From Rheinheimera salexigens (GTDB taxonomy: Bacteria > Pseudomonadota > Gammaproteobacteria > Enterobacterales > Alteromonadaceae): a stretch of DNA of 64,000 nucleotides. The notes beneath the pieces are model-generated. The model was not told the origin of the DNA, made no database searches, and was given only the letters and a program-made list of their open reading frames with translations. The position numbers and the translations under genes were made by a program. The stretch spans positions 2,891,508 to 2,955,507 of the forward strand of contig NZ_MKEK01000001.1 in NCBI RefSeq assembly GCF_001752395.1, written 5' to 3'. This document shows positions 21,628 to 32,142 of this stretch, one piece after another; position 1 is the first letter of the stretch; each line of letters begins with the position of its first letter.

Positions 21628-21805
21628 GACCGGTCGTAAGAACAGTCTTTATAACGGCTAATGATAACTGGCATCAAGCTTGACGGTTATACAAGTGGTT
21701 TAGAACTGGTTTAGAAGTGCTATCCCATAGCTAACAAGCGGTATAGATGGTGTAGCGCCGTTAAATCTGCTAATTTAAACAGACGGTTATTAAAGAATTA
21801 ATGCT

Positions 21806-23101
21806 ATGTCTGAGCAGTTATTAAAGTTCCAACAAGATGCCATGCTGTTGCTGCAGCAAACTAATTTATGGTGGCAAATTGGTTTTATTGTTTTATCTGC
21901 CATTATCACTTTTACCCTAAATCATTATCTGCAGCGCAAGCTACATCAAAATGCCCAAGCTATTTCTGGTTTGCGTCGTATGGCCGTTCGTGGTTCGCAA
22001 CGTATGTTATGGCCTTTTACCTTAGCGATTCTTTTAGCTATAAGTAATGCGATATTAAAACATCAAGGTCTACCGCACTCGGTAATTAACTTCTTAATGC
22101 CAATAGTATTGGCGTTAGGCGTCATCCGCATCCTGCTGTATATCTTACGTAAAGCTTTTATTGCCAGTGCCTTAGCAAAAACCTCTGAAACCGCAATTGC
22201 TATTATCATTTGGCTGATTGTTATTCTGCACTTAACTGACTTTTTAACCCCACTGCTTACCGCTATGGATAGCTTAGCTTTTACCTTAGGTGAGAGTAAA
22301 GTATCTCTTTTAGCCGTGCTTAAACTTATTTTAGTCATTATATTCGCTTTTACTTTTGCTATTTGGTTAGCCGAATTACTTAATCAACGCCTAAAACGCT
22401 CTAAGCATATAAGCCCAAGTATGCAGGTAGGTTTTAGTAAATTTAGCAAAGTGTTTTTAATTACCTTAGCCTTTTTAATTGCCTTAAATGCGGTAGGCAT
22501 TAACTTAAGTTCACTCGCCATTTTTGGTGGTGCTTTAGGTGTCGGTCTGGGTTTTGGTTTGCAACGTATTGCTTCCAACTTTATCAGTGGCTTTATTTTA
22601 GTGTTAGACCGTTCAATTAAACCAGGAGATGTTATTTCTGTCGGTGATAACTTTGGTTGGGTACACGAGTTAAAAGCGCGTTATGTGGTGGTGCGTAATC
22701 GTGAGGGCGTTGATACCTTAATTCCTAACGAAAATTTAATTACCTCTGAAGTAATTAACTGGAGTTATGACGACCGTAATGTGCGCTTAAAAATCGTGGT
22801 TAGAGTTAGCTATAATGATGATCCAGAACAAGCGATGGCCATTATGCTGCGCTGTGCCAATAAATCGATACGCGTTTTGGCAAGCCCTGAGCCCACCGTT
22901 ATGCTGAAAAGCTTTGCAGAAAATGGTATTGAGATTGAATTGCGAGTTTGGATTGGCGACCCAGAATATGGCGAAGATACCGTTAAGTCAGATATTCATG
23001 TCGCAATTTGGCGTGCTTTTAAAGAAGCTAAAATAACCATTCCTTATCCTCAACGGGAATTACATATTCGTTCAGATAACGTTTTTCTACCTAAAGAATA
23101 A
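21806..23101 (+). CDS. Mechanosensitive ion channel of the MscS family
   Basis: A 431-residue membrane protein with about five N-terminal helices, then the pore-lining helix of MscS (SLAIFGGALGVGLGFGLQRIASNFISG, positions about 236-263) and the cytoplasmic beta domain (GDVISVGDNFGWVHELKARY; PNENLITSEVINWS). It releases solutes on hypo-osmotic shock. The longer N-terminal membrane part distinguishes it from minimal MscS. Monocistronic, convergent with acnA. Confidence 0.92.
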   Translation: MSEQLLKFQQDAMLLLQQTNLWWQIGFIVLSAIITFTLNHYLQRKLHQNAQAISGLRRMAVRGSQRMLWPFTLAILLAISNAILKHQGLPHSVINFLMPIVLALGVIRILLYILRKAFIASALAKTSETAIAIIIWLIVILHLTDFLTPLLTAMDSLAFTLGESKVSLLAVLKLILVIIFAFTFAIWLAELLNQRLKRSKHISPSMQVGFSKFSKVFLITLAFLIALNAVGINLSSLAIFGGALGVGLGFGLQRIASNFISGFILVLDRSIKPGDVISVGDNFGWVHELKARYVVVRNREGVDTLIPNENLITSEVINWSYDDRNVRLKIVVRVSYNDDPEQAMAIMLRCANKSIRVLASPEPTVMLKSFAENGIEIELRVWIGDPEYGEDTVKSDIHVAIWRAFKEAKITIPYPQRELHIRSDNVFLPKE

Positions 23102-23141
23102 TAAGCGCGGATATAAGCTGCTTTTAAATACTTTCAGCCAT

Positions 23142-23190
23142 AAAAAAGCCTCAGTGAGCGTCAAAATTAACGACGCGAACTGGGGCTTAA
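23142..23190 (-). terminator. Terminator for acnA (convergent with the mscS-type gene)
   Basis: A long imperfect hairpin: outer arms AAGCCTCAGT and ACTGGGGCTT with one wobble, inner arms GCGTC and GACGC. The run of six As on the plus side is the U-tract for minus-strand transcripts. Confidence 0.75.
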
Positions 23191-23195
23191 TTATT

Positions 23196-23223
23196 CACTT
23201 AGCACTCAAAACTAAACACTAAG
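23196..23223 (+). repeat. Tandem 7-bp repeat, four units, abutting the acnA stop codon
   Basis: Units CACTTAG (23196), CACTCAA (23203), AACTAAA (23210) and CACTAAG (23217) lie in perfect 7-base phase between the terminator hairpin and the last codon of acnA. Same family as the tracts at 15174, 28785 and 29132. Confidence 0.75.
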
Positions 23224-23225
23224 CT

Positions 23226-25946
23226 TTATGCACTACCTATCATATTTCGTAACACATAATGTAAAATGCCACCATGCTGGTAATACGAAAGCTCATTACC
23301 GGTATCTATCCGGCAAACAACCTCTATTTCTTGCTGTGAATCATCTGCATAAGTAATAAAAACTGTTAGCTTTTGTTTCGGTTTTAAATTATTAAGACCG
23401 CGAATACTAAAGCGCTCATCGCCTTTTAGTTTTAATGTTTTACGATCTGTTCCCGCAAGGAACTGTAAAGGTAAAACACCCATGCCGATTAAGTTAGAAC
23501 GGTGGATCCGCTCATAAGACTCAGTAATAACTGCGCGTACACCAAGCATTAAAGTACCTTTAGCTGCCCAGTCACGTGATGAGCCTGTGCCATACTCTTT
23601 ACCCGCCACGACAACCATTGGTGCTCCCTGCTGGCGATAACGCATAGCTGCATCATAAATAGCCAGCTTATCACCTGATGGATAATGCCGGGTTACGCCA
23701 CCCTCTTCTTCAGGTACCATTTCATTACGAATACGAACGTTGGCAAAAGTACCTCTTACCATGACTTCATGGTTACCACGGCGTGAGCCATAAGAGTTAA
23801 AATCAACCGTCCCAACGCCTTGCTGCTGTAAATATATACCTGCAGGGCTAGTGTCACTAATAGAGCCAGCGGGTGAAATATGATCCGTTGTCACTGAGTC
23901 GCCTAACAGTGCTAATAAACGCGCATCTACAATATCTTCTATTGCAGCAGGCTTGCGACTTAAGCCCTGGAAGAAATCAGGATGGCGTATATAGGTAGAC
24001 TCCGGCCAAGGATATGTTCTCTCTTTAGGCACATTAATATTTTTCCAAGCGTCATCGCCGGTAAATACTGCTGCATACTCTTTAGTAAACATACTGGTTT
24101 GAACTTGACTCACTGCAGCGGCTACTTCAGCATTATCTGGCCAAATATCTTGTAGATAAACCGGATTACCTTGCTGATCTTCGCCTAACGGATCTTTAGT
24201 TAGATCAATATCAATAGTACCTGCTAAAGCAAAAGCAACGACTAATGGCGGTGATGCTAGCCAGTTTGATTTTACAAACGGATGGATCCGACCTTCAAAG
24301 TTACGGTTACCCGATAATACTGCAGAAACGTTTAAGTCGGCTGAACTGATTTTCTGCTCAATAACATCGGCCAAAGGACCAGAGTTACCAATACAAGTGG
24401 TACAACCATAACCCACTAAATGGAAACCTAACTGCTCTAAAGGTGCCATTAAACCGGCTTGCTCTAAATACCGAGTGACGACTTTAGATCCTGGTGCTAA
24501 TGAGCTTTTAACCCAAGGCTGACGTTTTAAGCCTTTAGCTAAAGCTTTTTGCGCTAATAAACCCGCCGCCATCAACACACTAGGATTAGAGGTATTAGTA
24601 CAAGAGGTAATAGCGGCGATTACCACGGCATTATTTTTTAATTTAAATTGCTCACCCGCGTGCTCTATATCATGATCCACAACATGACTTGCTTGCGGCT
24701 GACCACCACCTTCATTTAACAAGGCTTTACGGCTTTCTTTATCGGCATCGATATCTAAAGCCAGCATGTCATTGCAGTGCCGTTTTAAACCAGACAAAGT
24801 GACTCGATCTTGTGGTCTTTTTGGGCCGGCTAGTGAAGGTACAACATCTGACAAATCAAGGCGTAAACTATCGGTAAAAATAGGGGTATGGCCTTTTTCT
24901 CGCCATAAACCTTGAGTTTGCGTATAAGTTTTAACTTTATTTATTAACGTTTGATCCCGTCCAGTTAAGGCTAAATAATCTAACGTTACTTGGTCAACAG
25001 GAAAGAAACCACAAGTCGCCCCATATTCTGGCGCCATGTTTGCAATAGTGGCTCTATCAGCAAGTGATAGCATATCTAAGCCATCGCCATAAAACTCAAC
25101 AAACTTACCTACCACACCATGCTTACGCAGCAACTGAGTAACGGTTAACACTAAGTCAGTTGCTGTAATACCTGGCTGCAACTTGCCAACAAACTCAAAA
25201 CCTATTACTTCAGGTATGGTCATTGAAACAGGTTGCCCTAACATAGCGGCTTCAGCTTCAATACCACCCACGCCCCAGCCTAGAATACCTAAGGCATTAA
25301 TCATAGTGGTATGCGAGTCTGTACCTACTAAAGTATCAGGATATAGCGTTGGTGTATCAGTATCGTTATTGGTCCATACCGTTTGACCTAAATACTCTAA
25401 GTTAACTTGGTGACAAATACCGGTACCCGGTGGTACAACTCTAAAATTATTAAAGGCAGTCGCACCCCAGCGTAAAAAAGAATAACGCTCATGGTTACGT
25501 TGCATTTCCATTTCTACGTTGCGCTGAAATGCTTCAGGATTAGCATAACTGTCTACCATAACCGAGTGGTCAATAACTAAATCAACGGGGGTTAAAGGGT
25601 TAACTTTAGTAGGATCTTCGCCTAACTCGGCAACAGCCGCTCGCATCGCCGCCAAATCTACAACTGCAGGTACACCGGTAAAGTCTTGCATTAATACGCG
25701 TGCTGGGCTGTAAGCGATTTCTCGTTCTGAGTGTCCCGTTTTTTGCCAATCAACTAAGGCTTTTATATCGTCAACACTAACGTTGTCACCATCAAGATGA
25801 CGTAGTAAGTTTTCTAATAATACTTTTAACGAAAAAGGTAACCGATCAATATCGCCAAAATCCGCACTGGCGGTAGCTAAACTATAATACTGGTATTCTT
25901 TACCACCGACACTGAGTTTTTTCGCGAAGTGAGCTGATGTTGTCAT
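23226..25946 (-). CDS. acnA: Aconitate hydratase A
   Basis: Converts citrate to isocitrate in the TCA cycle. The 906-residue length and sequence match the AcnA/IRP1 type: SLKVLLENLLRH near the N-terminus, FTGVPAVVDLAAMR, GTDSHTTMINALGILGWGVG, and the 4Fe-4S ligands in ITSCTNTSNPS and GYGCTTCIGNSG. The C-terminal swivel domain is complete (EYGTGSSRDWAAKG). The start is preceded by AAGGAG. Monocistronic; a hairpin and a short heptamer repeat follow the stop. Confidence 0.97.
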   Translation of the reverse strand: MTTSAHFAKKLSVGGKEYQYYSLATASADFGDIDRLPFSLKVLLENLLRHLDGDNVSVDDIKALVDWQKTGHSEREIAYSPARVLMQDFTGVPAVVDLAAMRAAVAELGEDPTKVNPLTPVDLVIDHSVMVDSYANPEAFQRNVEMEMQRNHERYSFLRWGATAFNNFRVVPPGTGICHQVNLEYLGQTVWTNNDTDTPTLYPDTLVGTDSHTTMINALGILGWGVGGIEAEAAMLGQPVSMTIPEVIGFEFVGKLQPGITATDLVLTVTQLLRKHGVVGKFVEFYGDGLDMLSLADRATIANMAPEYGATCGFFPVDQVTLDYLALTGRDQTLINKVKTYTQTQGLWREKGHTPIFTDSLRLDLSDVVPSLAGPKRPQDRVTLSGLKRHCNDMLALDIDADKESRKALLNEGGGQPQASHVVDHDIEHAGEQFKLKNNAVVIAAITSCTNTSNPSVLMAAGLLAQKALAKGLKRQPWVKSSLAPGSKVVTRYLEQAGLMAPLEQLGFHLVGYGCTTCIGNSGPLADVIEQKISSADLNVSAVLSGNRNFEGRIHPFVKSNWLASPPLVVAFALAGTIDIDLTKDPLGEDQQGNPVYLQDIWPDNAEVAAAVSQVQTSMFTKEYAAVFTGDDAWKNINVPKERTYPWPESTYIRHPDFFQGLSRKPAAIEDIVDARLLALLGDSVTTDHISPAGSISDTSPAGIYLQQQGVGTVDFNSYGSRRGNHEVMVRGTFANVRIRNEMVPEEEGGVTRHYPSGDKLAIYDAAMRYRQQGAPMVVVAGKEYGTGSSRDWAAKGTLMLGVRAVITESYERIHRSNLIGMGVLPLQFLAGTDRKTLKLKGDERFSIRGLNNLKPKQKLTVFITYADDSQQEIEVVCRIDTGNELSYYQHGGILHYVLRNMIGSA

Positions 25947-26085
25947 GCAAGTCTCCTTATTATTACTCTACTATGAGTGTAGTGCAGATATTGAAGGATG
26001 CTAAGTTAATACGTTAGATAGTCCTTTAGGTGAGATACATAACAGGCCGCAGCCTGCTATGTCAAGTTATTGTTTTATAAAACAA

Positions 26086-27288
26086 TTAAACTAAAGAGAT
26101 TTTTGCGAACTTACGTTTACCCACTTGGTAAATATCACTTGAGCCTTTAGCAATTTCTAACTTAGGATCAGTGATTTTATCTTCACCGTTAAGTTTAACC
26201 GCACCTTGCTTAATCATCCGAATAGCTTCAGACGTACTTGCCACTAAACCAGCTTCTTTTAATACATTTGCAATGGCCATACTGGCAGCTTCACAGCTAA
26301 TACTTTGTTCAGGTATTTCATCCGGCAACGCATTTTTGGTAAAACGCTGAATAAAGTCTTGATGCGCTGCTTCAGCATCAGCTTCAGTGTGAAAACGCGC
26401 AATAATTTCTTTAGCTAATAGAATTTTAATATCTCTGGGGTTAGCACCGTCTGCAACTTGCTGCTTTAATCCCGCTATCTGTTCTATAGGCTTAAAGCTA
26501 AGCAAATCGTAGTAACGCCACATTAAGCTGTCAGAGATAGACATAATCTTACCAAACATATCGTTTGGTGCATCGGTAATACCGACATAGTTGCCTAACG
26601 ACTTCGACATTTTTTGTACGCCGTCTAAGCCTTCTAGCAAAGGTACCATCATCACGGTTTGTGGCCGTTGACCTTCATCTTTTTGTAACTCGCGGCCCAT
26701 TAATAAATTAAAGCGCTGGTCGGTACCGCCCATTTCAACATCCGCTTGCAGGGCTACAGAATCCCAACCTTGAACTAATGGATATAAGAACTCGTGGATG
26801 GCAATAGATTGATTATTGGCGTAGCGTTTTTTAAAGTCGTCACGCTCAAGCATTCTGGCAACAGTTTGCCGTGATGCTAATTTAATCATGCCGGCTGCGC
26901 CTAACTTATCCATCCACTCAGAATTAAACGCCACCCGCGTTTTATCAGCATCAAGGATTTTAAACACTTGTTCTTTATAGGTTTCAGCGTTAGCTAATAC
27001 TTCTGCATGGCTCAGTGGCTTGCGCGTAACGTTTTTACCGCTTGGATCACCGATAGAGCCAGTAAAATCACCAATTAAGAATATGATTTCATGACCTAGC
27101 TGCTGAAAGGTACGTAATTTATTAATTAATACGGTATGACCTAAATGCAGATCAGGTGCCGTAGGGTCAAAGCCAGCCTTTATTTTCAGTGGCTTGCCTT
27201 CCTTTAATTTGGCAATAAGCTCTTCTTCAAGCAAAATTTCTTCGCAACCGCGCTTTAATTCCGCTAAAGCTAGCTCCCAGTCCGCCAT
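26086..27288 (-). CDS. tyrS: Tyrosine--tRNA ligase
   Basis: This class Ic synthetase charges tRNA-Tyr. The 400 residues hold the HIGH-type motif HLGHT (in [18 protein letters not shown]), the KMSKS motif in [14 protein letters not shown], and a C-terminal S4 RNA-binding domain (about 335-400, [16 protein letters not shown]). The spacing of signatures is that of the shorter TyrRS type common in gammaproteobacteria. It is transcribed divergently from mepM across a 148-bp gap. Confidence 0.96.
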   Translation of the reverse strand: MADWELALAELKRGCEEILLEEELIAKLKEGKPLKIKAGFDPTAPDLHLGHTVLINKLRTFQQLGHEIIFLIGDFTGSIGDPSGKNVTRKPLSHAEVLANAETYKEQVFKILDADKTRVAFNSEWMDKLGAAGMIKLASRQTVARMLERDDFKKRYANNQSIAIHEFLYPLVQGWDSVALQADVEMGGTDQRFNLLMGRELQKDEGQRPQTVMMVPLLEGLDGVQKMSKSLGNYVGITDAPNDMFGKIMSISDSLMWRYYDLLSFKPIEQIAGLKQQVADGANPRDIKILLAKEIIARFHTEADAEAAHQDFIQRFTKNALPDEIPEQSISCEAASMAIANVLKEAGLVASTSEAIRMIKQGAVKLNGEDKITDPKLEIAKGSSDIYQVGKRKFAKISLV

Positions 27289-27436
27289 TTGTCTCTCCCA
27301 ATTAGTTTTAATTAATGTTAAATTACGCCTATTCTATAGCATGTACAAGCAGCTGCAAACGCACAAAAGACTGGTGTATTGCAATTAAAACGTATATGCT
27401 CGGTTTTTGTACGTTTATTGAGATCTGACTCGTATT

Positions 27437-28783
27437 ATGCATCATTTAGTCACTAAAATTCCCAAGCCCCACCGCGTATTAATTGTCGGCATTTCGGTGA
27501 TGCTGTCTATTACTTTACTATTACCCTCTGAACAAGCCGCTGCCTCTAAAGGCACTAAAAGCGCAGCTTTAGAAATTGGTAAACGTTATAGCTTAGATTT
27601 ACCGCAAACAGCGGAAGATATTGCTGAAGAACAAGCGATTGCTAGCCTACCGGAGTTACCAGAAGAAGATCACTCGTTGAACTGGGCAACTTTGCAGGTA
27701 CAAAAAGGTGATGTGCTTTCTGCATTATTTAAAAAAGCCAATGTCAGCCAGCAAACTATGTTAAATATTTTAGCATTAGGCACACAAGCTAAAACCTTAA
27801 CTCGGTTATTTCCTGGCGAACAATTAGAGTTTGGCTTAGACCAAACAGGTGAATTACAAGAATTACGCTATGCCTTAAATCACTTAACCACCTTACGTAT
27901 TAGCCGTGATGTAGATGGTAAATTTATTGCTGAAGAGTTGAAAAAAGAAGTTGAGCTACGCAGCCAATTTTCAAGTGCAGAAATTCGCAGTAATTTTTGG
28001 AGTGCAGGCATAGAGTCGGGATTATCTGAAGCCCAGATTATGAATTTAGCTGGAATTTTTGGATGGGATGTCGATTTTGGTTTAGATATCCGTGCTGGCG
28101 ATAGCTTTAGCGTGTTATACGAAACCCAATTTGTCGATGGTGAGTTTATTGGCAATGGCAATATTATTGCTGCCCAGTTTCAAAACCAAGGCCATTTATA
28201 TCAAGCAGTTCGTCACACTGATGGCAACTACTACAAGCCTGATGGTGCTAGCATGCGCCAAGCATTCTTACGTGCGCCAGTCAGCTTTCAATATGTAAGC
28301 TCTAACTTTAACCCGCGCCGGTTGCATCCCGTTTTAAAAACCGTACGCCCTCATAATGGTGTTGATTATGTGGCCCCTACAGGCACGCCTATTATGGCCG
28401 CTGGTGATGGTCGTGTTATCGCTTCTGCTTACAACAATTTAAATGGTAACTATGTGTTTATTCAACATGCCAATAATATTGTGACTAAATATTTGCACTT
28501 ATCTAAGCGCCAAGTAAGTAAAGGTGAAAAGGTTCGTCAGGGCCAAACTCTGGGCCGTTTAGGTGCAACTGGTCGCGTTACCGGCGCTCACTTACATTAT
28601 GAATTTTTATTAGATGGTGTGCATCGTAATCCGCGCACAATTAAGCTGCCACAGGCTACCCCATTACAAGGTAACGAAAAGCAATTATTTACCCAACAAG
28701 CCCAGCAGATTTTAGCCCAGTTACACACTAACGAGCGAGTATTGTTAGCGAAAACAGCAGCAGAGCCTACAGCAGCACCATAA
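27437..28783 (+). CDS. mepM: Peptidoglycan DD-endopeptidase, OapA/M23 family (MepM-like)
   Basis: Cuts peptide cross-links so the cell wall can expand. Of 448 residues, the N-terminus has the OapA-type leader and a membrane anchor (HRVLIVGISVMLSITLLL). A LysM-like OapA domain follows at about 90-165 (LQVQKGDVLSALFKKANVSQ), and the LytM/M23 catalytic domain at about 305-400 has zinc ligands in HNGVDYVAPTG and the catalytic HLHYEF. Divergent from tyrS, an arrangement common in related bacteria. A heptamer repeat starts right at its stop codon. Confidence 0.92.
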   Translation: MHHLVTKIPKPHRVLIVGISVMLSITLLLPSEQAAASKGTKSAALEIGKRYSLDLPQTAEDIAEEQAIASLPELPEEDHSLNWATLQVQKGDVLSALFKKANVSQQTMLNILALGTQAKTLTRLFPGEQLEFGLDQTGELQELRYALNHLTTLRISRDVDGKFIAEELKKEVELRSQFSSAEIRSNFWSAGIESGLSEAQIMNLAGIFGWDVDFGLDIRAGDSFSVLYETQFVDGEFIGNGNIIAAQFQNQGHLYQAVRHTDGNYYKPDGASMRQAFLRAPVSFQYVSSNFNPRRLHPVLKTVRPHNGVDYVAPTGTPIMAAGDGRVIASAYNNLNGNYVFIQHANNIVTKYLHLSKRQVSKGEKVRQGQTLGRLGATGRVTGAHLHYEFLLDGVHRNPRTIKLPQATPLQGNEKQLFTQQAQQILAQLHTNERVLLAKTAAEPTAAP

Positions 28784-28784
28784 G

Positions 28785-28840
28785 CTTTAGTGTTGAGTGT
28801 TTAGTGTTTAGTGTTGAGTGTTTAGTGTTGAGTGCTGAGT
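28785..28840 (-). repeat. Tandem 7-bp repeat, eight units, starting just after the mepM stop
   Basis: On the plus strand the units are CTTTAGT, GTTGAGT, GTTTAGT, GTTTAGT, GTTGAGT, GTTTAGT, GTTGAGT and GCTGAGT, in exact 7-base phase. Their reverse complements (ACTCAAC, ACTAAAC) are the same heptamer as in the other three tracts, so this copy is inverted relative to them. It is the longest and most regular tract. Confidence 0.9.
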
Positions 28841-28852
28841 TAGACTGAAAAC

Positions 28853-28882
28853 AAAAAAGCCAATCCGAAGATTGGCTTTTTT
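28853..28882. terminator. Terminator after mepM
   Basis: AAAAAAGCCAATC and GATTGGCTTTTTT pair perfectly around the stable CGAA tetraloop. It is symmetric enough to work on both strands. Confidence 0.92.
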
Positions 28883-29016
28883 GTTGGTTGCTTAACAGCC
28901 TACATCCTAGCTGCTAGCTGCTAATGCTTTGTGTCACTGGACTGGCTCCAAAATATTAGATGCTCAACACTAAAAGTTTAAAACTAAATTTAAAACTAAG
29001 TTAAAGTGTATATACA

Positions 29017-29112
29017 GTTCGGTTTACCCTCACTAACACGCCGTAAACCCATCCCTGGGGCTCATTTCCGCCCGTCCAAGGCTGCAATGGTTAGTTTAGG
29101 CTAAAACCGAAC
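29017..29112. repeat. Large imperfect stem-loop in the mepM-oadB intergenic region
   Basis: Outer arms GTTCGGTTTA (29017-29026) and TAAAACCGAAC (29102-29112), then inner arms ACTAAC (29032) and GTTAGT (29090), enclose a GC-richer centre with small palindromic pieces (CCCATCCCTGGGG at 29048). The shape is that of a REP/BIME-like or nonautonomous mobile element. No ORF lies in it, and no second copy is in this window. Confidence 0.5.
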
Positions 29113-29131
29113 CGCAATAATTTATCTTTGT

Positions 29132-29173
29132 CACTTGTCACTTGTCACTAAACATTCAACACTCACCACTATC
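29132..29173 (+). repeat. Tandem 7-bp repeat, six units, abutting the oadB stop
   Basis: Units CACTTGT, CACTTGT, CACTAAA, CATTCAA, CACTCAC and CACTATC run in 7-base phase from 29132. Together with the inverted tract at 28785 it brackets the whole 390-bp mepM-oadB gap, which otherwise holds a terminator and a large stem-loop but no gene. Confidence 0.8.
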
Positions 29174-29177
29174 TCAG

Positions 29178-30308
29178 CTAGCCTACTAGTGCGAGCAGTA
29201 TACCTGCCGCTACCGCTGAGCCGATAACGCCGGCTACGTTAGGCCCCATAGCATGCATTAACAAGAAGTTATGTGGGTTAGCTTCTAAACCCACTTTATT
29301 CACTACTCGCGCCGCCATAGGCACAGCTGATACTCCTGCAGCCCCTATTAATGGATTAATGGGCTCTTTAGAAAACTTAGCCATTAGTTTTGCCATTAAT
29401 ACCCCGGAGGCAGTACCGATAGCAAAAGCGACAGCACCTAATAATAAGATCCCTAGCGTTTGCATGGTCAGAAACTTATCCGCACTAAGCTTTGAGCCTA
29501 CCGCTAACCCTAGGAAGATGGTGACAATATTAATCAACTCATTTTGGGCGGTTTTGCTTAACCGATCGACCACGCCAGACTCGCGCATTAAGTTACCTAA
29601 ACAAAACATACCAATTAATGGCGTCGCACTAGGTAATAGTAGAATGGTTAATAACAACACTAACAGTGGGAATAAAATACGCTCTTTTTGGCTAACTTCG
29701 CGTAATTGCTTCATTTGAATATTACGTTCGGCTTTACTGGTTAATGCCCGCATAATAGGCGGCTGGATTAACGGCACTAACGCCATATATGAGTATGCCG
29801 CTACTGCAATAGCACCAAGTAAATCTGGCGCTAACTTAGAGGCTAAAAATATGGCCGTTGGACCATCAGCACCACCAATAATAGCAATCGCTGAGGCTTC
29901 TTTTAGAGTAAAACTAAGCCCAGGTACAACATTTAACGCCACAGCACCGATTAAAGTAGCAAAAATACCAAACTGCGCCGCAGCTCCTAAAAATAACATT
30001 TTAGGATTAGCTATCAAGGCAGAGAAGTCGGTTAAAGCGCCTACCCCCATAAAAATTAGCAGTGGAAAGATCCCTGTTGAGATCCCTACTTCATAAATCA
30101 TATGAAGAATGCCACCCACCTCTGATAAGCCCGCTATTGGAATATTAGTTAAAATCGCACCAAAACCAATGGGTAACAGTAAAAGTGGCTCAAAGCCTCG
30201 GGCAATGGCTAAATATAGCAAACCAAAGCCAACTAACATCATTACAACTTGGCCAGCCGTGAAATTAGCGATACCCGTTGAGGCAATTAACGTTGTAATT
30301 GAATCCAT
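29178..30308 (-). CDS. oadB: Sodium-pumping oxaloacetate decarboxylase, beta subunit
   Basis: The membrane subunit that couples decarboxylation of carboxybiotin to Na+ export. The 376 residues are very hydrophobic with about nine to eleven helices. Family signatures include [20 protein letters not shown], the re-entrant [17 protein letters not shown] with the conserved Asp-Gly, and the C-terminal [18 protein letters not shown]. It ends the oadG-oadA-oadB operon, 25 bp after oadA. Confidence 0.95.
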   Translation of the reverse strand: MDSITTLIASTGIANFTAGQVVMMLVGFGLLYLAIARGFEPLLLLPIGFGAILTNIPIAGLSEVGGILHMIYEVGISTGIFPLLIFMGVGALTDFSALIANPKMLFLGAAAQFGIFATLIGAVALNVVPGLSFTLKEASAIAIIGGADGPTAIFLASKLAPDLLGAIAVAAYSYMALVPLIQPPIMRALTSKAERNIQMKQLREVSQKERILFPLLVLLLTILLLPSATPLIGMFCLGNLMRESGVVDRLSKTAQNELINIVTIFLGLAVGSKLSADKFLTMQTLGILLLGAVAFAIGTASGVLMAKLMAKFSKEPINPLIGAAGVSAVPMAARVVNKVGLEANPHNFLLMHAMGPNVAGVIGSAVAAGILLALVG

Positions 30309-30333
30309 AACATATCCTTAAAGCTAGCTAGCG

Positions 30334-32130
30334 TTAATTAAAGCTAATCAGCACATCACCCGTGCTAACAGCATCGCCTGCAGCGATATGGATTTTAGTT
30401 ACAGTACCATCAGCGACAGCACGTACCTCTGTTTCCATTTTCATTGCTTCCATAATAATAACCACATCACCGCGTTTAACGCTGTTGCCTTCTTTAGCCA
30501 CTATTTTCCAGATATTACCGGCTAATGGCGCATTAAGCGTGGCACTACCAGTCAAGGATGCACTGCCGGGTATATTTTCCGATACCACAGGTTTAATAGC
30601 GGTTAGTTCGCCACCACTGGCTACTTCAACTTTATAAACCTTGCCATCTACCCGCACACTATAACTGGCTGGTTCACTATTATTTGCTGCAATTTTAGCG
30701 GCTTGGGCTTCTGCTTTAGCTTTCTCTTCTTGCTCAGCCAATTGCTCTGGTGCCGGTTCAAATGCCGCAGGATTATCCCGATTCTTTAAAAACTTTAAGC
30801 CCACTTGTGGGAACAAGGCATAAGTTAATACATCATCAATGGTTTCATCCGCTAAACGAATTTGTTCTGAATCCGCTAACTTATTTAATTCTATAGTGAG
30901 CTTAGCTAACTCAGGCTCAATTAAATCGGCCGGCCGACACGTTATTGGCTGTTCGCCGGCTAAAATTTTCAATTGTAGCTCTTTGTTCACCGCGGCAGGT
31001 GTTGCACCATATTCGCCTTTAAGCACGCCAACCGTTTCTTTAGTTACACTCTTATAACGCTCACCCGTTAACACGTTAAGCACCGCTTGAGTACCAACAA
31101 TTTGCGAGGTAGGCGTAACAAGTGGCAGGAAGCCTAAATCTTCACGCACGCGCGGAATTTCTTTTAGGACGGTATCTAATTTATCCAGCGCACCCTGCTC
31201 TTTAAGCTGACTTTCCATATTAGTTAGCATACCGCCTGGAACTTGGGCGATTAAAATACGGGCATCAACCCCTTTTAATGACCCTTCAAACTGAGCATAT
31301 TTTTTCCGAACATCACGAAAGTAAGCGGCAATTTCTGCCAACAGTTCAATATTAAGCCCAGTATCACGCGACTCACCTTCGGTAATGGCAACCATAGTCT
31401 CTGTCGCGCTATGGCCATAAGTCATACTCATAGATGAAATGGCTGTATCTAGAATATCGATACCAGCATCAATAGATTTTTGATACGTCGCTGTACTTAA
31501 CCCCGTTGTAGCATGACACTGCATAGCTAATGGGATTTTAGTGGCTTCTTTAATCCGCGTCACTAATTCTTCAGCCACATAGGGTTTAAGTAAGCCAGCC
31601 ATATCTTTAATACAAATAGAGTGACAGCCCATATCTTCTAACTGCCGCGCCATGTCAACCCACATATCAATGGTATGCACTGGGCTAACAGTATAAGAAA
31701 TAGTACCTTGGGCATGCGCGCCCACTTTGATCGCTGCTTGTACTGCAGTTTGTAAATTGCGGATATCGTTCATAGCATCAAAAATACGGAATACATCAAC
31801 GCCATTTTTGTGCGCGCGCTCTACAAATGCTTCCACTACATCGTCAGCATAATGACGGTAACCCAATAAATTCTGGCCTCGTAACAGCATTTGCTGCTTT
31901 GTATTTGGCATAGCTTTTTTTAGTTCACGAATACGATGCCACGGATCTTCACCTAAATAACGAATACAAGAGTCAAAAGTTGCTCCGCCCCAGGATTCAA
32001 TTGACCAATAACCAACTTGATCTAATTTGGCGGCAATAGGCAGCATATCTTCGAGACGTAACCGGGTGGCTAATAATGACTGGTGCGCATCACGCAACAC
32101 TAATTCGGTTAATAATAATGGCTTACTCAT
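30334..32130 (-). CDS. oadA: Sodium-pumping oxaloacetate decarboxylase, alpha subunit (carboxyltransferase with biotin domain)
   Basis: Transfers the C4 carboxyl of oxaloacetate to biotin. The 598 residues comprise an HMGL-like carboxyltransferase domain (1-270; [20 protein letters not shown] and [19 protein letters not shown]), the conserved PYC/OADA domain, a linker rich in Ala, Glu and Pro, and a C-terminal biotinyl domain (530-598) with the biotinylation motif EAMKMET. It lies between oadG and oadB. Confidence 0.96.
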   Translation of the reverse strand: MSKPLLLTELVLRDAHQSLLATRLRLEDMLPIAAKLDQVGYWSIESWGGATFDSCIRYLGEDPWHRIRELKKAMPNTKQQMLLRGQNLLGYRHYADDVVEAFVERAHKNGVDVFRIFDAMNDIRNLQTAVQAAIKVGAHAQGTISYTVSPVHTIDMWVDMARQLEDMGCHSICIKDMAGLLKPYVAEELVTRIKEATKIPLAMQCHATTGLSTATYQKSIDAGIDILDTAISSMSMTYGHSATETMVAITEGESRDTGLNIELLAEIAAYFRDVRKKYAQFEGSLKGVDARILIAQVPGGMLTNMESQLKEQGALDKLDTVLKEIPRVREDLGFLPLVTPTSQIVGTQAVLNVLTGERYKSVTKETVGVLKGEYGATPAAVNKELQLKILAGEQPITCRPADLIEPELAKLTIELNKLADSEQIRLADETIDDVLTYALFPQVGLKFLKNRDNPAAFEPAPEQLAEQEEKAKAEAQAAKIAANNSEPASYSVRVDGKVYKVEVASGGELTAIKPVVSENIPGSASLTGSATLNAPLAGNIWKIVAKEGNSVKRGDVVIIMEAMKMETEVRAVADGTVTKIHIAAGDAVSTGDVLISFN

Positions 32131-32142
32131 ATTCAGGTCCTT

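Noticed and set aside
28785..29173. CRISPR array
   Set aside because: The repeats are 7 bp without spacers, and no cas genes are in the window.
30334..32130. Pyruvate carboxylase subunit B
   Set aside because: The same domain order occurs there, but the adjacent oadG and oadB genes identify the sodium-pumping decarboxylase.
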